A DNA stretch of 64,000 nt from Paenibacillus sp. XY044 (GCF_002257645.1 NZ_NQMO01000003.1:310001-374000); one strand, 5' to 3'. Positions 26,710 to 35,896 are shown, counted from the stretch's first letter. Notes: a model not told the origin generated them from the sequence alone. Numbers and translations are program-made.

Positions 26710-28014
26710 ATGGCAAACCAAACGTATGACACGAATCATGAAATTCCGGACCGGGCCGTTCTGGTCAGCCTGGTGACCGACGAAGTGAAAAGGTCCGGCA
26801 TAAACACGGAGCACTCGCTTCAAGAGCTCGTCCGGCTGGCGGAGACGGCCGGCGTGGAAGTGCTGGAAGTGCTCGTGCAGAACCGGGATGTGCCGGACGC
26901 GAGATGGTTTATCGGCAAGGGCAAGGTGGAAGAGCTGAGAGGAATCCTGGAGATGCATGGCGGCAATACGGCCATCTTCGACCAGGAGCTTTCCGGCGCC
27001 CAGGTCCGGAACCTGGAAGTGGCCCTCGATGCCAAAATCATCGACCGCACCCAGCTCATTCTGGATATATTCGCCCAGCGCGCCAAAACGCGCGAAGGGA
27101 TTATCCAGGTGGAGCTGGCCCAACTTACGTACCTGCTCCCAAGGCTGTCCGGACACGGCAAAAACCTTTCCCGCCTCGGCGGGGGAATCGGGACGCGGGG
27201 ACCGGGGGAGAGCAAGCTCGAAACCGACCGCCGGCATATCCGCGGACGGATCGGCGACTTGAAGCGCCAGCTTGAAGAGGTCACCAAGCACCGGAAGCTG
27301 CACCGCGGCCGCAGGCAGAAGAGCGGGGTGGTCCAGGTCGCGCTGGTGGGATATACCAACGCGGGCAAGTCGACGCTGCTAAAGCAGCTGACCAATGCCG
27401 ACGTTTATATCGAAAACCAGCTGTTTGCGACGCTGGATCCGACTTCGCGCATCATGAAGCTGCCCGGCGGCAGCGAAGTCATCCTGACTGATACGGTCGG
27501 CTTCATCCAGAACCTTCCCCATGACCTCGTGGCTGCGTTCCGCGCCACGCTGGAGGAAGTAAATGAGGCCGATCTTGTGCTGCATGTCGTTGATGCATCA
27601 TCCGAAATGCGCGACGAACAGATGCGGGTCGTGGATTCCATCCTGGAAGAGCTGGGGGCGGCTGACAAGCCGCAGCTGATCCTTTTTAACAAGAAAGACG
27701 CCTGTACCCGGGAGCAGCTGGAGATGCTGCCGTCCGGAACGGGATATTTAAAAATCAGTGCTTTATCGGAAGGAGATCTTTTGGCCGTTCGCGAAGCAGT
27801 ACAGACGAGGCTGACAGGGGATACGTTAACCTTCCGCGTACCTGCCGGACGGGGTGATATTTTATCCCAGTTATACCGGGTCGGCGAAGTGATTAGCCAG
27901 GATACGGACAATGATGATATGATCTATACGGTGCAGGTACACAAGCCTGATTATGACAAGTATGGCTACATCGTAGAGAGCTATAAAGAACAGGTCAGAC
28001 CTTCTGACCAATGA
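26710..28014 (+). CDS. hflX: ribosome-associated GTPase HflX
   Basis: GTPase that splits stalled or hibernating 70S ribosomes. The N-terminal HflX domain has WFIGKGKVEELRG and IFDQELSGAQVRNLE; GGGIGTRGPGESKLETDRR precedes the coiled region; the G domain has G1 GYTNAGKST, G3 DTVGF and G4 NKKD. The C-terminal extension ends in PDYDKYGYIVESY. Called ynbA in B. subtilis. AAAAGGAG is eight to nine bases before the ATG at 26710. Likely co-transcribed with spoVK (49-base gap) and the next gene (22-base gap). Confidence 0.94.
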   Translation: MANQTYDTNHEIPDRAVLVSLVTDEVKRSGINTEHSLQELVRLAETAGVEVLEVLVQNRDVPDARWFIGKGKVEELRGILEMHGGNTAIFDQELSGAQVRNLEVALDAKIIDRTQLILDIFAQRAKTREGIIQVELAQLTYLLPRLSGHGKNLSRLGGGIGTRGPGESKLETDRRHIRGRIGDLKRQLEEVTKHRKLHRGRRQKSGVVQVALVGYTNAGKSTLLKQLTNADVYIENQLFATLDPTSRIMKLPGGSEVILTDTVGFIQNLPHDLVAAFRATLEEVNEADLVLHVVDASSEMRDEQMRVVDSILEELGAADKPQLILFNKKDACTREQLEMLPSGTGYLKISALSEGDLLAVREAVQTRLTGDTLTFRVPAGRGDILSQLYRVGEVISQDTDNDDMIYTVQVHKPDYDKYGYIVESYKEQVRPSDQ

Positions 28015-28036
28015 CAAGTGAGGAGAAACCGGGAAC

Positions 28037-29290
28037 ATGGTAGCATTTGCAGACGAACTTATACAATGGAAAAATACAGCCGAGCGGCGGATTGAAGATC
28101 AGCTCCGGATGGTGGACGGAATCGTGGACCATAATCAGTGGAAGGTCATTGAAGCGTTCCAGCGCCATCAGGTGAGCGATTTTCATTTCGCCGGCTCGAC
28201 CGGTTATGCCTATAACGACCGAGGAAGAGAAGTTCTTGACTTGGTGTATGCGGACGTATTCGGAGCCGAAGCCGCTCTGGTACGCCCGCATTTTGCTTCA
28301 GGGACACATACGATTTCAACGGCCTTGTTCGGGGTGCTTCGTCCTGGGGACGAGCTGCTCTACATTACCGGACGGCCGTACGATACATTACATAAGGTTA
28401 TCGGCCGCAAGGGTGACGGGACGGGTTCCCTGGCCGATTTCGGGATTACTTACCGCGAAGCTGCCTTGACTGTGGAAGGGGACGTAGACTGGGACGCCGT
28501 AGAAGCCGGCATTTCCGGCTCAACGAAGGTGATCGGCATCCAGCGGTCGCGTGGGTATGACTGGCGATCCTCATTCACGGTGGAGCAGATCGGCCAAATG
28601 GTCCTGCGCGTGAAGCAAATCAAGCCGGATGTGATCGTGTTCGTGGACAACTGCTACGGCGAATTTACGGAGGAACTGGAGCCGACGCAGGTCGGAGTGG
28701 ATCTGATGGCAGGTTCGCTGATCAAAAACCCGGGCGGCGGCATCGCCGAAACCGGCGGCTATATTTGCGGCAGACAAGCCCTCGTTGATCTTGCCGCCTA
28801 TCGGTTGACCGCCCCCGGCATCGGCGGGGAGGTGGGCGCGATGCTGGGAGCTACCCGGGGGATCTACCAGGGCCTCTTCTTGGCACCGACGCTGGTGGGA
28901 CAAGCGGTCAAGGGCAGCATTTTTGCGGCCGCGATGTTTGAGCAGGCGGGATTCGAGAGCAAGCCGGCATGGAATGAGCGGCGCACCGACCTGATCCAGG
29001 CCGTTTCCTTTACAGGGCCCGATCATTTGATCGCTTTTGTTCAAGGCATCCAGCGTGCGGCAGCGGTCGACAGCCACGTCGTTCCAGAGCCGTGGGACAT
29101 GCCCGGCTACGAGCATCCAGTCATTATGGCGGCAGGGACGTTCATCCAGGGGGGAAGCCTGGAGCTGTCCGCAGACGCACCGATTCGGGAGCCCTATATC
29201 GGATACATGCAGGGCGGACTCACTTATTCCCATGTCAAATATGGCGTAATGATAGCGTTACAGACCATGAAAGACCGAAAATTATTGTAA
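28037..29290 (+). CDS. ynbB: PLP-dependent methionine gamma-lyase family protein (YnbB, 'aluminium resistance protein')
   Basis: Fold-type I pyridoxal-phosphate enzyme of 417 residues. The Lys in MAGSLIKNPGGG is the expected Schiff-base residue, and FVDNCYGEF supplies the Asp that contacts the pyridine nitrogen. FHFAGSTGYAYNDRGRE and HFASGTHTIS match the family's conserved N-terminal blocks. The true substrate in Bacilli is not settled; the aluminium resistance label is historical. The order hflX-ynbB-glnR-glnA is conserved. Its stop codon lies inside the GlnR operator. Confidence 0.88.
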   Translation: MVAFADELIQWKNTAERRIEDQLRMVDGIVDHNQWKVIEAFQRHQVSDFHFAGSTGYAYNDRGREVLDLVYADVFGAEAALVRPHFASGTHTISTALFGVLRPGDELLYITGRPYDTLHKVIGRKGDGTGSLADFGITYREAALTVEGDVDWDAVEAGISGSTKVIGIQRSRGYDWRSSFTVEQIGQMVLRVKQIKPDVIVFVDNCYGEFTEELEPTQVGVDLMAGSLIKNPGGGIAETGGYICGRQALVDLAAYRLTAPGIGGEVGAMLGATRGIYQGLFLAPTLVGQAVKGSIFAAAMFEQAGFESKPAWNERRTDLIQAVSFTGPDHLIAFVQGIQRAAAVDSHVVPEPWDMPGYEHPVIMAAGTFIQGGSLELSADAPIREPYIGYMQGGLTYSHVKYGVMIALQTMKDRKLL

Positions 29291-29302
29291 GTTTATCTGA
29301 CA
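29286..29302 (+). promoter_or_regulatory. GlnR operator
   Basis: TGTAA-N7-TGACA is a perfect match to the GlnR/TnrA consensus TGTNA-N7-TNACA, immediately upstream of the glnRA -35 box. Confidence 0.88.
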
Positions 29303-29307
29303 CGTTA

Positions 29308-29336
29308 TTGACGTCCGATATCATGAAATGTACAAT
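29308..29336 (+). promoter_or_regulatory. sigma-A promoter of glnRA
   Basis: TTGACG, 17-base spacer, TACAAT; the operator just upstream fits nitrogen-dependent repression by GlnR. Confidence 0.85.
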
Positions 29337-29377
29337 GGAACATGAGAAATAGTTCATGTGGAAGGTTGAGATGAGTC

Positions 29378-29791
29378 ATGGGTGATGAAATTCGCAGAAA
29401 CATGGCATTATTCCCGATAGGTATCGTCATGAAGCTGACCGATTTGTCCGCGCGGCAGATCCGGTATTACGAACAGCACAATTTGATCGTGCCTGCGCGC
29501 ACATCCGGCAACCAGCGGTTGTTCTCGTTTAACGACGTGGAGAGATTGCTGGAGATCAAGGCGCTCATTGAGAAGGGCGTCAACATCGCGGGAATCAAGC
29601 AGGTCATGAATCCTGTATCCAAAGAGTCTGAGGAAGCCACTGTCCTTAATGCCGACACCGAGGTGAAGCGCAGAGAACTGTCGGAATCTCAGCTGCACCG
29701 TTTGCTGAAGCAGCAGCTGGTATCTGGTAAGAGACCGGGCCAGGTCTCATTGATTCAAGGCGAGCTGTCCCGGTTTTTTAATAAAAAATAA
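29378..29791 (+). CDS. glnR: glutamine synthetase repressor GlnR
   Basis: MerR-family repressor of glnRA and other nitrogen genes; it acts when glutamine is plentiful through feedback-inhibited glutamine synthetase. The winged helix (about 10-80) reads IGIVMKLTDLSARQIRYYEQH, then RLFSFNDVERLLEIKALIEKG. The C-terminal tail is the regulatory segment that contacts GlnA. At 137 residues it matches the family. It lies directly downstream of a consensus GlnR box and 33 bases before glnA, so it controls its own operon. Confidence 0.95.
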   Translation: MGDEIRRNMALFPIGIVMKLTDLSARQIRYYEQHNLIVPARTSGNQRLFSFNDVERLLEIKALIEKGVNIAGIKQVMNPVSKESEEATVLNADTEVKRRELSESQLHRLLKQQLVSGKRPGQVSLIQGELSRFFNKK

Positions 29792-29824
29792 CAGGAATCA
29801 CTTGTGAGAAAGGGAGAGGATATC

Positions 29825-31153
29825 ATGAGTTTTACTAAAGAGGATATTCTGCGCATTGCAGAGGAAGAGAACGTCCGTTTTATCCGTCTTCAATTCACGG
29901 ATTTGCTGGGAACGATCAAAAATGTGGAGATTCCCGTAAGCCAGTTGAAGAAGGCGCTTGACAATAAAATGATGTTCGATGGATCTTCCATCGAAGGCTA
30001 TGTGCGTATCGAGGAATCCGATATGTATCTGTATCCGGATTTGGACACTTGGGTCATTTTCCCTTGGGTGACTGAAGACCGCGTTGCGCGCCTCATCTGT
30101 GATATTTATATGCCGGACGGCACTCCGTTTGCCGGAGATCCTCGCGGTATTCTGAAACGCAACCTGAAGGAAGCTGAAGCGTTGGGCTACACGTCCATGA
30201 ACGTAGGTCCGGAGCCGGAATTTTTCCTGTTCAAGACCGACGAGAAAGGCAATCCGACGACGGAACTGAACGATCAGGGCGGATATTTTGACCTGGCTCC
30301 GACAGATCTTGGAGAGAACTGCCGCCGCGAGATCGTATTGACGCTGGAAGAAATGGGATTTGAAATCGAGGCTTCCCACCATGAGGTGGCACCGGGACAG
30401 CACGAGATCGACTTTAAATATGAAAATGCCGTGAAGGCAGCTGACCAAATTCAAACATTTAAACTAGTCGTTAAAACGATTGCCCGTCAGCATGGACTGC
30501 ATGCGACCTTTATGCCGAAACCGCTGTTCGGCGTGAACGGTTCCGGTATGCACTGTCACCAGTCGCTATTCCAAGGCAACGAGAACGCCTTTTACGACGA
30601 GTCCGACGAACTGGGCCTGAGCGCAACCGCCCGCTACTATATGGCAGGCGTGCTGAAGCATGCGCGTGCGATCGCTGCCATCACGAATCCGACGGTCAAC
30701 TCTTACAAGCGTCTCGTTCCAGGCTATGAAGCTCCGTGCTACGTGGCTTGGTCCGGAAGCAACCGCAGCCCGATGATCCGGATTCCGGCTTCCCGCGGTC
30801 TGAGCACTCGCGTCGAAGTGCGTAACCCGGACCCTGCGGCCAACCCGTATCTGGCGCTCGCCGTCATGCTGAGAGCCGGCCTGGACGGCATCAGCAACGA
30901 GCTGAAGCTTCCGGCGCCGATCGACCGCAATATCTATGTGATGTCCGAAGAAGAACGCATTGAAGAAGGCATCCCAAGCCTGCCGGCCGACCTGAAGGAA
31001 GCTCTGGGCGAGCTCATCCGCGACGAAGTTATCATCGACTCACTCGGCGAGCATGCCCTGGCTCACTTCTACGAGCTGAAGGAAATTGAATGGGATATGT
31101 ACCGCACCCAAGTTCATCAATGGGAACGTGATCAATACATCACGCTGTACTAA
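29825..31153 (+). CDS. glnA: glutamine synthetase, type I-alpha
   Basis: Makes glutamine from glutamate, ammonia and ATP, and in complex with glutamine stimulates GlnR. The 442 residues show MFDGSSIEG, the metal/glutamate blocks GPEPEFFLF and [12 protein letters not shown], the ATP loop [10 protein letters not shown], and [19 protein letters not shown]. There is no adenylylation tyrosine block, and the length equals Bacillus I-alpha enzymes. AAAGGGAGAGG precedes the ATG at 29825. Ends in a strong terminator. Confidence 0.96.
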   Translation: MSFTKEDILRIAEEENVRFIRLQFTDLLGTIKNVEIPVSQLKKALDNKMMFDGSSIEGYVRIEESDMYLYPDLDTWVIFPWVTEDRVARLICDIYMPDGTPFAGDPRGILKRNLKEAEALGYTSMNVGPEPEFFLFKTDEKGNPTTELNDQGGYFDLAPTDLGENCRREIVLTLEEMGFEIEASHHEVAPGQHEIDFKYENAVKAADQIQTFKLVVKTIARQHGLHATFMPKPLFGVNGSGMHCHQSLFQGNENAFYDESDELGLSATARYYMAGVLKHARAIAAITNPTVNSYKRLVPGYEAPCYVAWSGSNRSPMIRIPASRGLSTRVEVRNPDPAANPYLALAVMLRAGLDGISNELKLPAPIDRNIYVMSEEERIEEGIPSLPADLKEALGELIRDEVIIDSLGEHALAHFYELKEIEWDMYRTQVHQWERDQYITLY

Positions 31154-31163
31154 TCCAATGAAT

Positions 31164-31197
31164 CCCTTGCGCCGTAAGGCGTGAGGGTTTTTTTGTT
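31164..31197 (+). terminator. terminator of glnRA
   Basis: CCCTTGCGCC-GTAA-GGCGTGAGGG hairpin (two G-U pairs) followed by seven T. Confidence 0.9.
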
Positions 31198-31311
31198 TTG
31201 TGGGAGAAGAGGTTCATTCTGGGCGGTGGTTTTCGGTGCCCACAAGATTCCCACAAAGGTACAAAGTCCGAAAAATAAAAATGAGTGTTTGCCCTTGAGA
31301 AATTTGCCCAT

Positions 31312-31338
31312 ACCAAAAGTCCAACGATTCATAAGATA
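31312..31338 (+). promoter_or_regulatory. candidate sigma-K promoter of the first yjcZ
   Basis: AC (31312-31313), a 16-base spacer and CATAAGATA (31330-31338) fit the short sigma-K consensus AC / CATAnnnTA. The consensus is brief, so chance matches are possible. Confidence 0.4.
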
Positions 31339-31371
31339 ATGATGTACCTTAAATGTAAGGAGGGTGTACTC

Positions 31372-31497
31372 ATGAGTGAAGTTGTAGGTGGCGTTGGTGC
31401 TGGTTATGGTTACGGAGGATTTGCCGGTGGAGGAGTAGGGGCTATTCTGGTTCTGTTCATTCTGCTGGTTATCATCACCGGAGCCTTCTTATTCTAA
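31372..31497 (+). CDS. YjcZ family sporulation protein
   Basis: A 41-residue protein: a Gly/Tyr-rich N-terminus (GAGYGYGGFAGGG) followed by one membrane helix (VGAILVLFILLVIITGAF). This is the YjcZ/YozU-type family of tiny sporulation-associated membrane proteins, function unknown. AAGGAGGGT is nine bases before the ATG, which marks this start rather than an in-frame ATG at 31285. A near-identical copy lies at 35350. Confidence 0.88.
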   Translation: MSEVVGGVGAGYGYGGFAGGGVGAILVLFILLVIITGAFLF

Positions 31498-31506
31498 CGT
31501 AATGAT

Positions 31507-31543
31507 AGACCCTGTTGGCTATATGCCGGCGGGGTCTTGTTTT
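31507..31543 (+). terminator. terminator of the first yjcZ
   Basis: AGACCCTGTTGGC/GCCGGCGGGGTCT stem (with G-U pairs), TATAT loop, then TGTTTT. Confidence 0.85.
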
Positions 31544-31594
31544 AAATTGGCCGGTCGAGGTACCCGGTAAGTTTTGGTCGTACCACGCCTGGAC

Positions 31595-31631
31595 AATCCC
31601 CTGCATCTCACCCGGTGCAGGGGATTCTTTT
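31595..31631 (+). terminator. second hairpin/terminator between yjcZ and the ger operon
   Basis: Perfect 11-bp stem AATCCCCTGCA/TGCAGGGGATT followed by CTTTTG on the plus strand. On the minus strand it follows the ger operon, but without a T run. Confidence 0.65.
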
Positions 31632-31663
31632 GAACTTATCGCATATAGACCAAGGGGGATTGG

Positions 31664-32758
31664 TTAGGAATGCTTCAAAAATCCCTGATTTTGGTCCTTG
31701 GAATTGTTTTCTTTAAAATAAATTTCGTTTAAAACGTTAACATCAACGTGGATTCTTTGATCCAGCCGAGGAAACCATTTGGTCTTCCACTGTTTTATGT
31801 TCTCTTCCGACAAGTGTGGCCGGAATATCAGCCCGGTTCCCATGACGTCCGTATTCAAGCTATGGATTTTGGCCAATGTCTGATCAAATCTCATTGTCAA
31901 TTCCTGCTCGACATCTTTTTCGATTTGCTTGAGGCTTTTGCCCTCAGGGGTTTCCGTGACCACAACGTTTAATCGAATGTCAGTCAATAGGCTAGGCCCT
32001 TTTGCAAGCCACTTTGTATGGTGCTTGATTTTAGCCCTTTGAATAAGTACGCTTGTGTTTTGCGCCACCTCAATCGTCCCGCCTTTATACCTTCCTTTGA
32101 ATAAATTGTACAAAAGTGTTTCGTCCCTGCTTAATGTTCCTGCCATGCGATCATTACGCATGATGGCTGTACCCTTAAAGGTAAACAAGGTCCGTTTCCC
32201 ATTTTTCAGCATCGGGATGGCCATTTCTTCGGAATAGGAATTTTGGCTTCGATAGGCTTCCCAAATTCTGACGATGGATTGATTCGGCGTCCATCCCGCT
32301 TCCTCGCTAAAAAAGTCATAAGAAGAAACTTCGGGTGTCGGTGAAATTTGATGGTACAAGGTCTTTTGGAAATCTCCATCGACAATGGCCAATAAGCCCT
32401 TAATAGAGATGTCATTCGCTCTCACGGCATAATCGATGATATCCCGGATACCCTGCTGGGCGAGTTCCTTGTCAATGAGAAATAATCTGAGATGAACCAG
32501 ATCGATGCTCTTCTCAGAATCGGTACGTATTAAATCAATTGCTTTGCTGATGGACTTCGCCTCCTTGTCCAGAAAAAGGGTACGTCCGGATGCACTGGGT
32601 ACTTGAAGAATGATCCTGTATTTTTCTTTATCGCCTTTCCCGATCCCCATGACGACAGGGAGATATTGCTTGTTGATGTCCTTTACATCCCAGCAGCCTG
32701 CCAGCGGTAAAATGAGGCATAAGGATGCGAACAAAAGCAGCGTTGCACGGATGTTCAT
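31664..32758 (-). CDS. spore germination lipoprotein, Ger(x)C family
   Basis: C subunit of a nutrient germinant receptor, anchored on the outer face of the spore inner membrane. The 364 residues begin with a lipoprotein signal (LLLFASLCLILPLAGC, lipobox L-A-G-C). The mature part has VVMGIGKGDKEKYRI, then DLVHLRLFLIDKELAQQGI and the C-terminal Ger(x)C domain with KIHSLNTDVMGTGLIF. The ATG at 32758, after GAAGGGAAG, overlaps the B gene stop by four bases. An upstream in-frame extension would destroy the lipoprotein signal. Confidence 0.92.
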   Translation of the reverse strand: MNIRATLLLFASLCLILPLAGCWDVKDINKQYLPVVMGIGKGDKEKYRIILQVPSASGRTLFLDKEAKSISKAIDLIRTDSEKSIDLVHLRLFLIDKELAQQGIRDIIDYAVRANDISIKGLLAIVDGDFQKTLYHQISPTPEVSSYDFFSEEAGWTPNQSIVRIWEAYRSQNSYSEEMAIPMLKNGKRTLFTFKGTAIMRNDRMAGTLSRDETLLYNLFKGRYKGGTIEVAQNTSVLIQRAKIKHHTKWLAKGPSLLTDIRLNVVVTETPEGKSLKQIEKDVEQELTMRFDQTLAKIHSLNTDVMGTGLIFRPHLSEENIKQWKTKWFPRLDQRIHVDVNVLNEIYFKENNSKDQNQGFLKHS

Positions 32759-33822
32759 GTGCTTCCCTTCTTTCGTCGCCACCCTGCTCCCAGGAATACC
32801 AGCAGCGGGAAGCAAATGATGCTGTACAAACAAAAGTATGAATTCAGATACAGATATGTATTTAGCGTACTCACATTTGGTATATTCAGGAGAATAATAT
32901 ACAGGACTATGCAAGTAATCGCGAGTATCCATCTGGAGTTAACCATCGGCAAGTATATCTGACTCAAGAATGTCACGGTCAACCAAAGCAGAACAGAGAC
33001 TTTTATAATCCCCAAAGCACCGGATGACACGGAGTAGAAACTGGGGAGCCAGTCAAACACAACCCACTCCAGATCGATCGTATCTGATGCCAAGAGCAAA
33101 GGATACTCCAGATGAACAACGGTCTCCTGCCCAAACACGGTGAGAGGGATGTAGACGGAGGCTAGACCAAACATAAAAATGATGCCAATAACCGCGGCTA
33201 ACTTTCCGAAGCGTATTCGTTTTTTTGTGGGAACCATGCCAAGAAACAAAAAGCCGGCGATAACGACCGTGCAAACATAGAAATCCGGATGGGTAAAAAA
33301 CGATACATCAGGTTTAATGGGAAAAATATAATGAAACCTGAAATTTTTGATGCCAATCAGCATGGAAAAAAGAACAAATGGCATACAAAGGAAAAATAAT
33401 CCAAGGCTTGCTCTGACCAGCATAGTAATACCTTTCCATGCTCCGTAGAAGCAGAGAATAATAAAGAGGGCTGACGTTGCGGCTTTAGGAGTATTTTGCA
33501 GTAAAACCGCCTTAATTTGTACGCTTTGGTAATACATTAACAGCACTAGCTCAATAAGCAAAAACAAAATAACCGGAACAAGAATAATTCCGGTACCCCA
33601 TTTCTTCAGAAGTTCAGTGCAGATCTCTATCACCGTTTTTCCCGGGAACAGCGATAACGCTTTTAAATAAAACCATAGCATAATCAGCTCTACGGAAAAT
33701 ATAACAAGGATGGGCAACCAGTGCCCTTCTGCAGAGGATGAAATGATGCGCTCTGGAAATATGGCAAAGATTGAGGTGAGATGCACCAAAAAAAACAAGA
33801 TCAGGATTTGATTTTTATTCAT
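32755..33822 (-). CDS. spore germination permease, Ger(x)B family
   Basis: B subunit of the germinant receptor: an APC-superfamily-like membrane protein of 355 residues with about ten predicted helices spread over its full length (for example ILILFFLVHLTSIFAIF, GIILVPVILFLLIELVLLMYY, IVLYIILLNIPNVS). It probably contributes to germinant recognition, as GerAB does for alanine. Overlaps the A gene by eight bases and the C gene by four, so the three subunits are translated together. Confidence 0.93.
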   Translation of the reverse strand: MNKNQILILFFLVHLTSIFAIFPERIISSSAEGHWLPILVIFSVELIMLWFYLKALSLFPGKTVIEICTELLKKWGTGIILVPVILFLLIELVLLMYYQSVQIKAVLLQNTPKAATSALFIILCFYGAWKGITMLVRASLGLFFLCMPFVLFSMLIGIKNFRFHYIFPIKPDVSFFTHPDFYVCTVVIAGFLFLGMVPTKKRIRFGKLAAVIGIIFMFGLASVYIPLTVFGQETVVHLEYPLLLASDTIDLEWVVFDWLPSFYSVSSGALGIIKVSVLLWLTVTFLSQIYLPMVNSRWILAITCIVLYIILLNIPNVSTLNTYLYLNSYFCLYSIICFPLLVFLGAGWRRKKGST

Positions 33823-35167
33823 CCGGGGTTTTTCCTTTCTCTTTAACGCTGAAACTTAAATAAGGAACCGAGCAATGATTCAAAGAAGCATAATAGAAAA
33901 TAATCCAAATCATCGCTGCCTCCAACCCCCATATCCCGAATAGGGCACTGGAAAACATGACAACGTATTTGTATAAGCGGACGTTTATGGAATTCATGTA
34001 ATTCGATAGTGCGAAATTGGCAATAGCGGAAGCAACCAAAATAATAATTAACAGATTACTGACGAGCTTTGCCTGAACAATGGCTTGTCCCAGCAAAACT
34101 CCGCCAATCATCGTAATGGTGGGACCGATATTTTTAGGAAGCCTGATCGTGGCCTCAATAACCATTTCCAGCAGCAGCATGACCAGCAGCATTTCGATGA
34201 TCGAAGGATAAGGCACCCCTTCACGGCTCTTCGCAACGCTCACGGCCAGTTGGATTCTGAGCAGTTCCTGATTTACGGAATTAAATACGACATATAGGCC
34301 CGGAAGGGTAAGCGCTATGAGTGCGGCCACCGCACGGATCGTACGTAAAAACCATTGAAACAAATACGGGTAGCTGACATCCAGCGTCGTTGACCATAAA
34401 TCCGTAATGATGGCCGGAAAAGCAAAGGCAAACGAAAATTGATCAATCATAATGACCACTTTTCCGTTCAGCAGATTTTGCACCGTCTCACCGGGGAGCT
34501 CGGATGGAACATAGGAAGGTGTCATGGAGATTCTGGGATGTCCCAGGATGTTCGTCAAATCACGGACCGTGGTCAGTTCCTTGTCTTGATTTTGGTCCAG
34601 CTTTTCCCGTATGGCTTGTATGACTTTCTTTTGGGATACACCTTCAAGGTAGATTATGGCCAGTTTCTTTGTAGATTGGACGCCAGCATACCGAGTTTCA
34701 ACGATCAATTGATCCGTTAGGATTTTTTTGCGCAGCAATCCGATATTTTTATTAATGTCTTCGGTAAAAGCGTCAAATGCGGAATGAAGAGGATTCTCGC
34801 TGTTCGGGATGGATATTGGCCGGGAAATTTGGGGTTGTTTCGGTTCAATGACCGTGAGTAAACCGTCCATATTGAACAGAACAAGCTTTCCCTGCAGCAA
34901 ATCGTTGGACAACTCGTCCAACGATTTCGGTGAATCATTTACAATCGGTTCGGGTTTATCCGGTTCAGAATGATCGTTATGCTCTGCTGATGTATAGTTC
35001 ATTGCGGACATGGTCTCCGGCAAATCAACCAGCGTTTCCAGGAAATAGGCTCTGAATCTTCCACTGCCGATAACCACGTTTTTGCACATAAAATCAGAGC
35101 TTTTTACAAACCGCTCATATAGCCGTTTCTCTATATTATGGAGAATGTTCTCATCTTTAGGCTGCAA
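33815..35167 (-). CDS. spore germination protein, Ger(x)A family
   Basis: A subunit of the germinant receptor, 450 residues. A soluble N-terminal region (about 1-235) precedes four or five membrane segments and carries FNMDGLLTVIEPKQPQISRPI. The conserved VVIMIDQFSFAFAFPAIITDLWS and the block SREGVPYPSIIEMLLVMLLLEMVIEA follow, with a cytosolic C-terminus. TTG start with AGAGGTGAT upstream; a sigma-G promoter lies 23 bases further. The N-terminal domain is shorter than in GerAA. Confidence 0.94.
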   Translation of the reverse strand: MQPKDENILHNIEKRLYERFVKSSDFMCKNVVIGSGRFRAYFLETLVDLPETMSAMNYTSAEHNDHSEPDKPEPIVNDSPKSLDELSNDLLQGKLVLFNMDGLLTVIEPKQPQISRPISIPNSENPLHSAFDAFTEDINKNIGLLRKKILTDQLIVETRYAGVQSTKKLAIIYLEGVSQKKVIQAIREKLDQNQDKELTTVRDLTNILGHPRISMTPSYVPSELPGETVQNLLNGKVVIMIDQFSFAFAFPAIITDLWSTTLDVSYPYLFQWFLRTIRAVAALIALTLPGLYVVFNSVNQELLRIQLAVSVAKSREGVPYPSIIEMLLVMLLLEMVIEATIRLPKNIGPTITMIGGVLLGQAIVQAKLVSNLLIIILVASAIANFALSNYMNSINVRLYKYVVMFSSALFGIWGLEAAMIWIIFYYASLNHCSVPYLSFSVKEKGKTPDE

Positions 35168-35189
35168 ACAGGATCACCTCTTTGCAAAG

Positions 35190-35219
35190 TAGTATGTCGT
35201 TGGAAAAAGAATTTATTCA
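35190..35219 (-). promoter_or_regulatory. sigma-G promoter of the gerABC-type operon
   Basis: On the minus strand TGAATA, a 17-base spacer, then CATACTA: a near-ideal sigma-G promoter, as expected for germinant receptor operons expressed in the forespore. Confidence 0.88.
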
Positions 35220-35349
35220 AATCCCCAATGGTCTAAACCCTGCCCAGTGCCGCGAATATCTCCTTTTTCTTTTTACCATTTAGCCTATACCTTATTACGC
35301 ATTCCACCATATGAATATAGTGTACCTTATAAATCAAGGAGGTTATCAC

Positions 35350-35475
35350 ATGAGCGACGGCGTTGGAGGCGTTGGAGTAGGATACGGTTATGGTGGTCTC
35401 TGGGGTGGAGGCGTAGGAGCAATCCTGGTTCTCTTCATCCTGCTGGTCATCATCACGAGAGCCTTCATTTACTAA
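35350..35475 (+). CDS. YjcZ family sporulation protein (second copy)
   Basis: A 41-residue protein, 33 of 41 positions identical to the copy at 31372, with the same Gly/Tyr-rich start (GVGYGYGGLWGGG) and membrane helix (VGAILVLFILLVIIT). AAGGAGGTT precedes the ATG. The upstream region shares CATA..GA and GTGTACCTTA with the first copy, so both are probably controlled alike, but the sigma-K-like TA is displaced by one base here. It is divergent from the ger operon. Confidence 0.88.
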   Translation: MSDGVGGVGVGYGYGGLWGGGVGAILVLFILLVIITRAFIY

Positions 35476-35490
35476 GATAAAGGGATCTGA

Positions 35491-35523
35491 AAGCCTGCCG
35501 GCACATGCTGGCGGGCTTTTTTT
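35491..35523 (+). terminator. terminator of the second yjcZ
   Basis: AAGCCTGCCGGC/GCTGGCGGGCTT stem with an ACAT loop and a T run. Confidence 0.92.
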
Positions 35524-35558
35524 ATAGGGAATGAAACGGTTTTTAACGAGCGCCAAGC

Positions 35559-35717
35559 TTACTTTTTCAGCACGTTTAAAGCCGTTCTTAATTTTCTGGC
35601 AAACGTGACGGGGTTCCCGACCGTTTCCAAATGAAGATACATCAGCCTTGGCTTTTCAAAGAGCCAGTGATTATGAATGGCGGCCAATCGGTCGCACAGT
35701 GATTTGGAAATGTTCAT
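35559..35717 (-). CDS. possible small basic protein, 52 residues
   Basis: A short frame reading MNISKSLCDRLAAIHNHW then a basic C-terminus (FARKLRTALNVLKK). The only ribosome-binding candidate is AGAGAG, six bases before the ATG, with AGAGGA further up. It converges on the terminator of yjcZ. No family is recognised. It may be real because this is the only sensible frame in an otherwise empty 390-base stretch (35476-35866), but length alone is weak support. Confidence 0.35.
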   Translation of the reverse strand: MNISKSLCDRLAAIHNHWLFEKPRLMYLHLETVGNPVTFARKLRTALNVLKK

Positions 35718-35866
35718 AACAGACTCTCTTTTCCTCTCTTGTTGCTCTAACTTATGCAATATAGCGGTTGAAGGGAAAAGCAGATGTCTATGAATATATA
35801 AAATGTTTTGTTGTCCAGCGAAATTGGTTACAATGGCATAGTAATAAAATAAATGGAGTGAGCGTC

Positions 35867-35896
35867 GTGGTGAAATCCGTTGATTTACCCTCCTAA
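35867..35896 (+). CDS. leader peptide of the chloramphenicol acetyltransferase gene
   Basis: A nine-codon frame, V-V-K-S-V-D-L-P-S, starting at GTG GTG AAA with GGAGTGAG upstream. It ends in the left arm of the hairpin that hides the cat ribosome binding site. The opening GTG-AAA-x-GAT pattern recalls the cat-86 leader, where a drug-stalled ribosome opens the hairpin. Confidence 0.75.
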   Translation: MVKSVDLPS

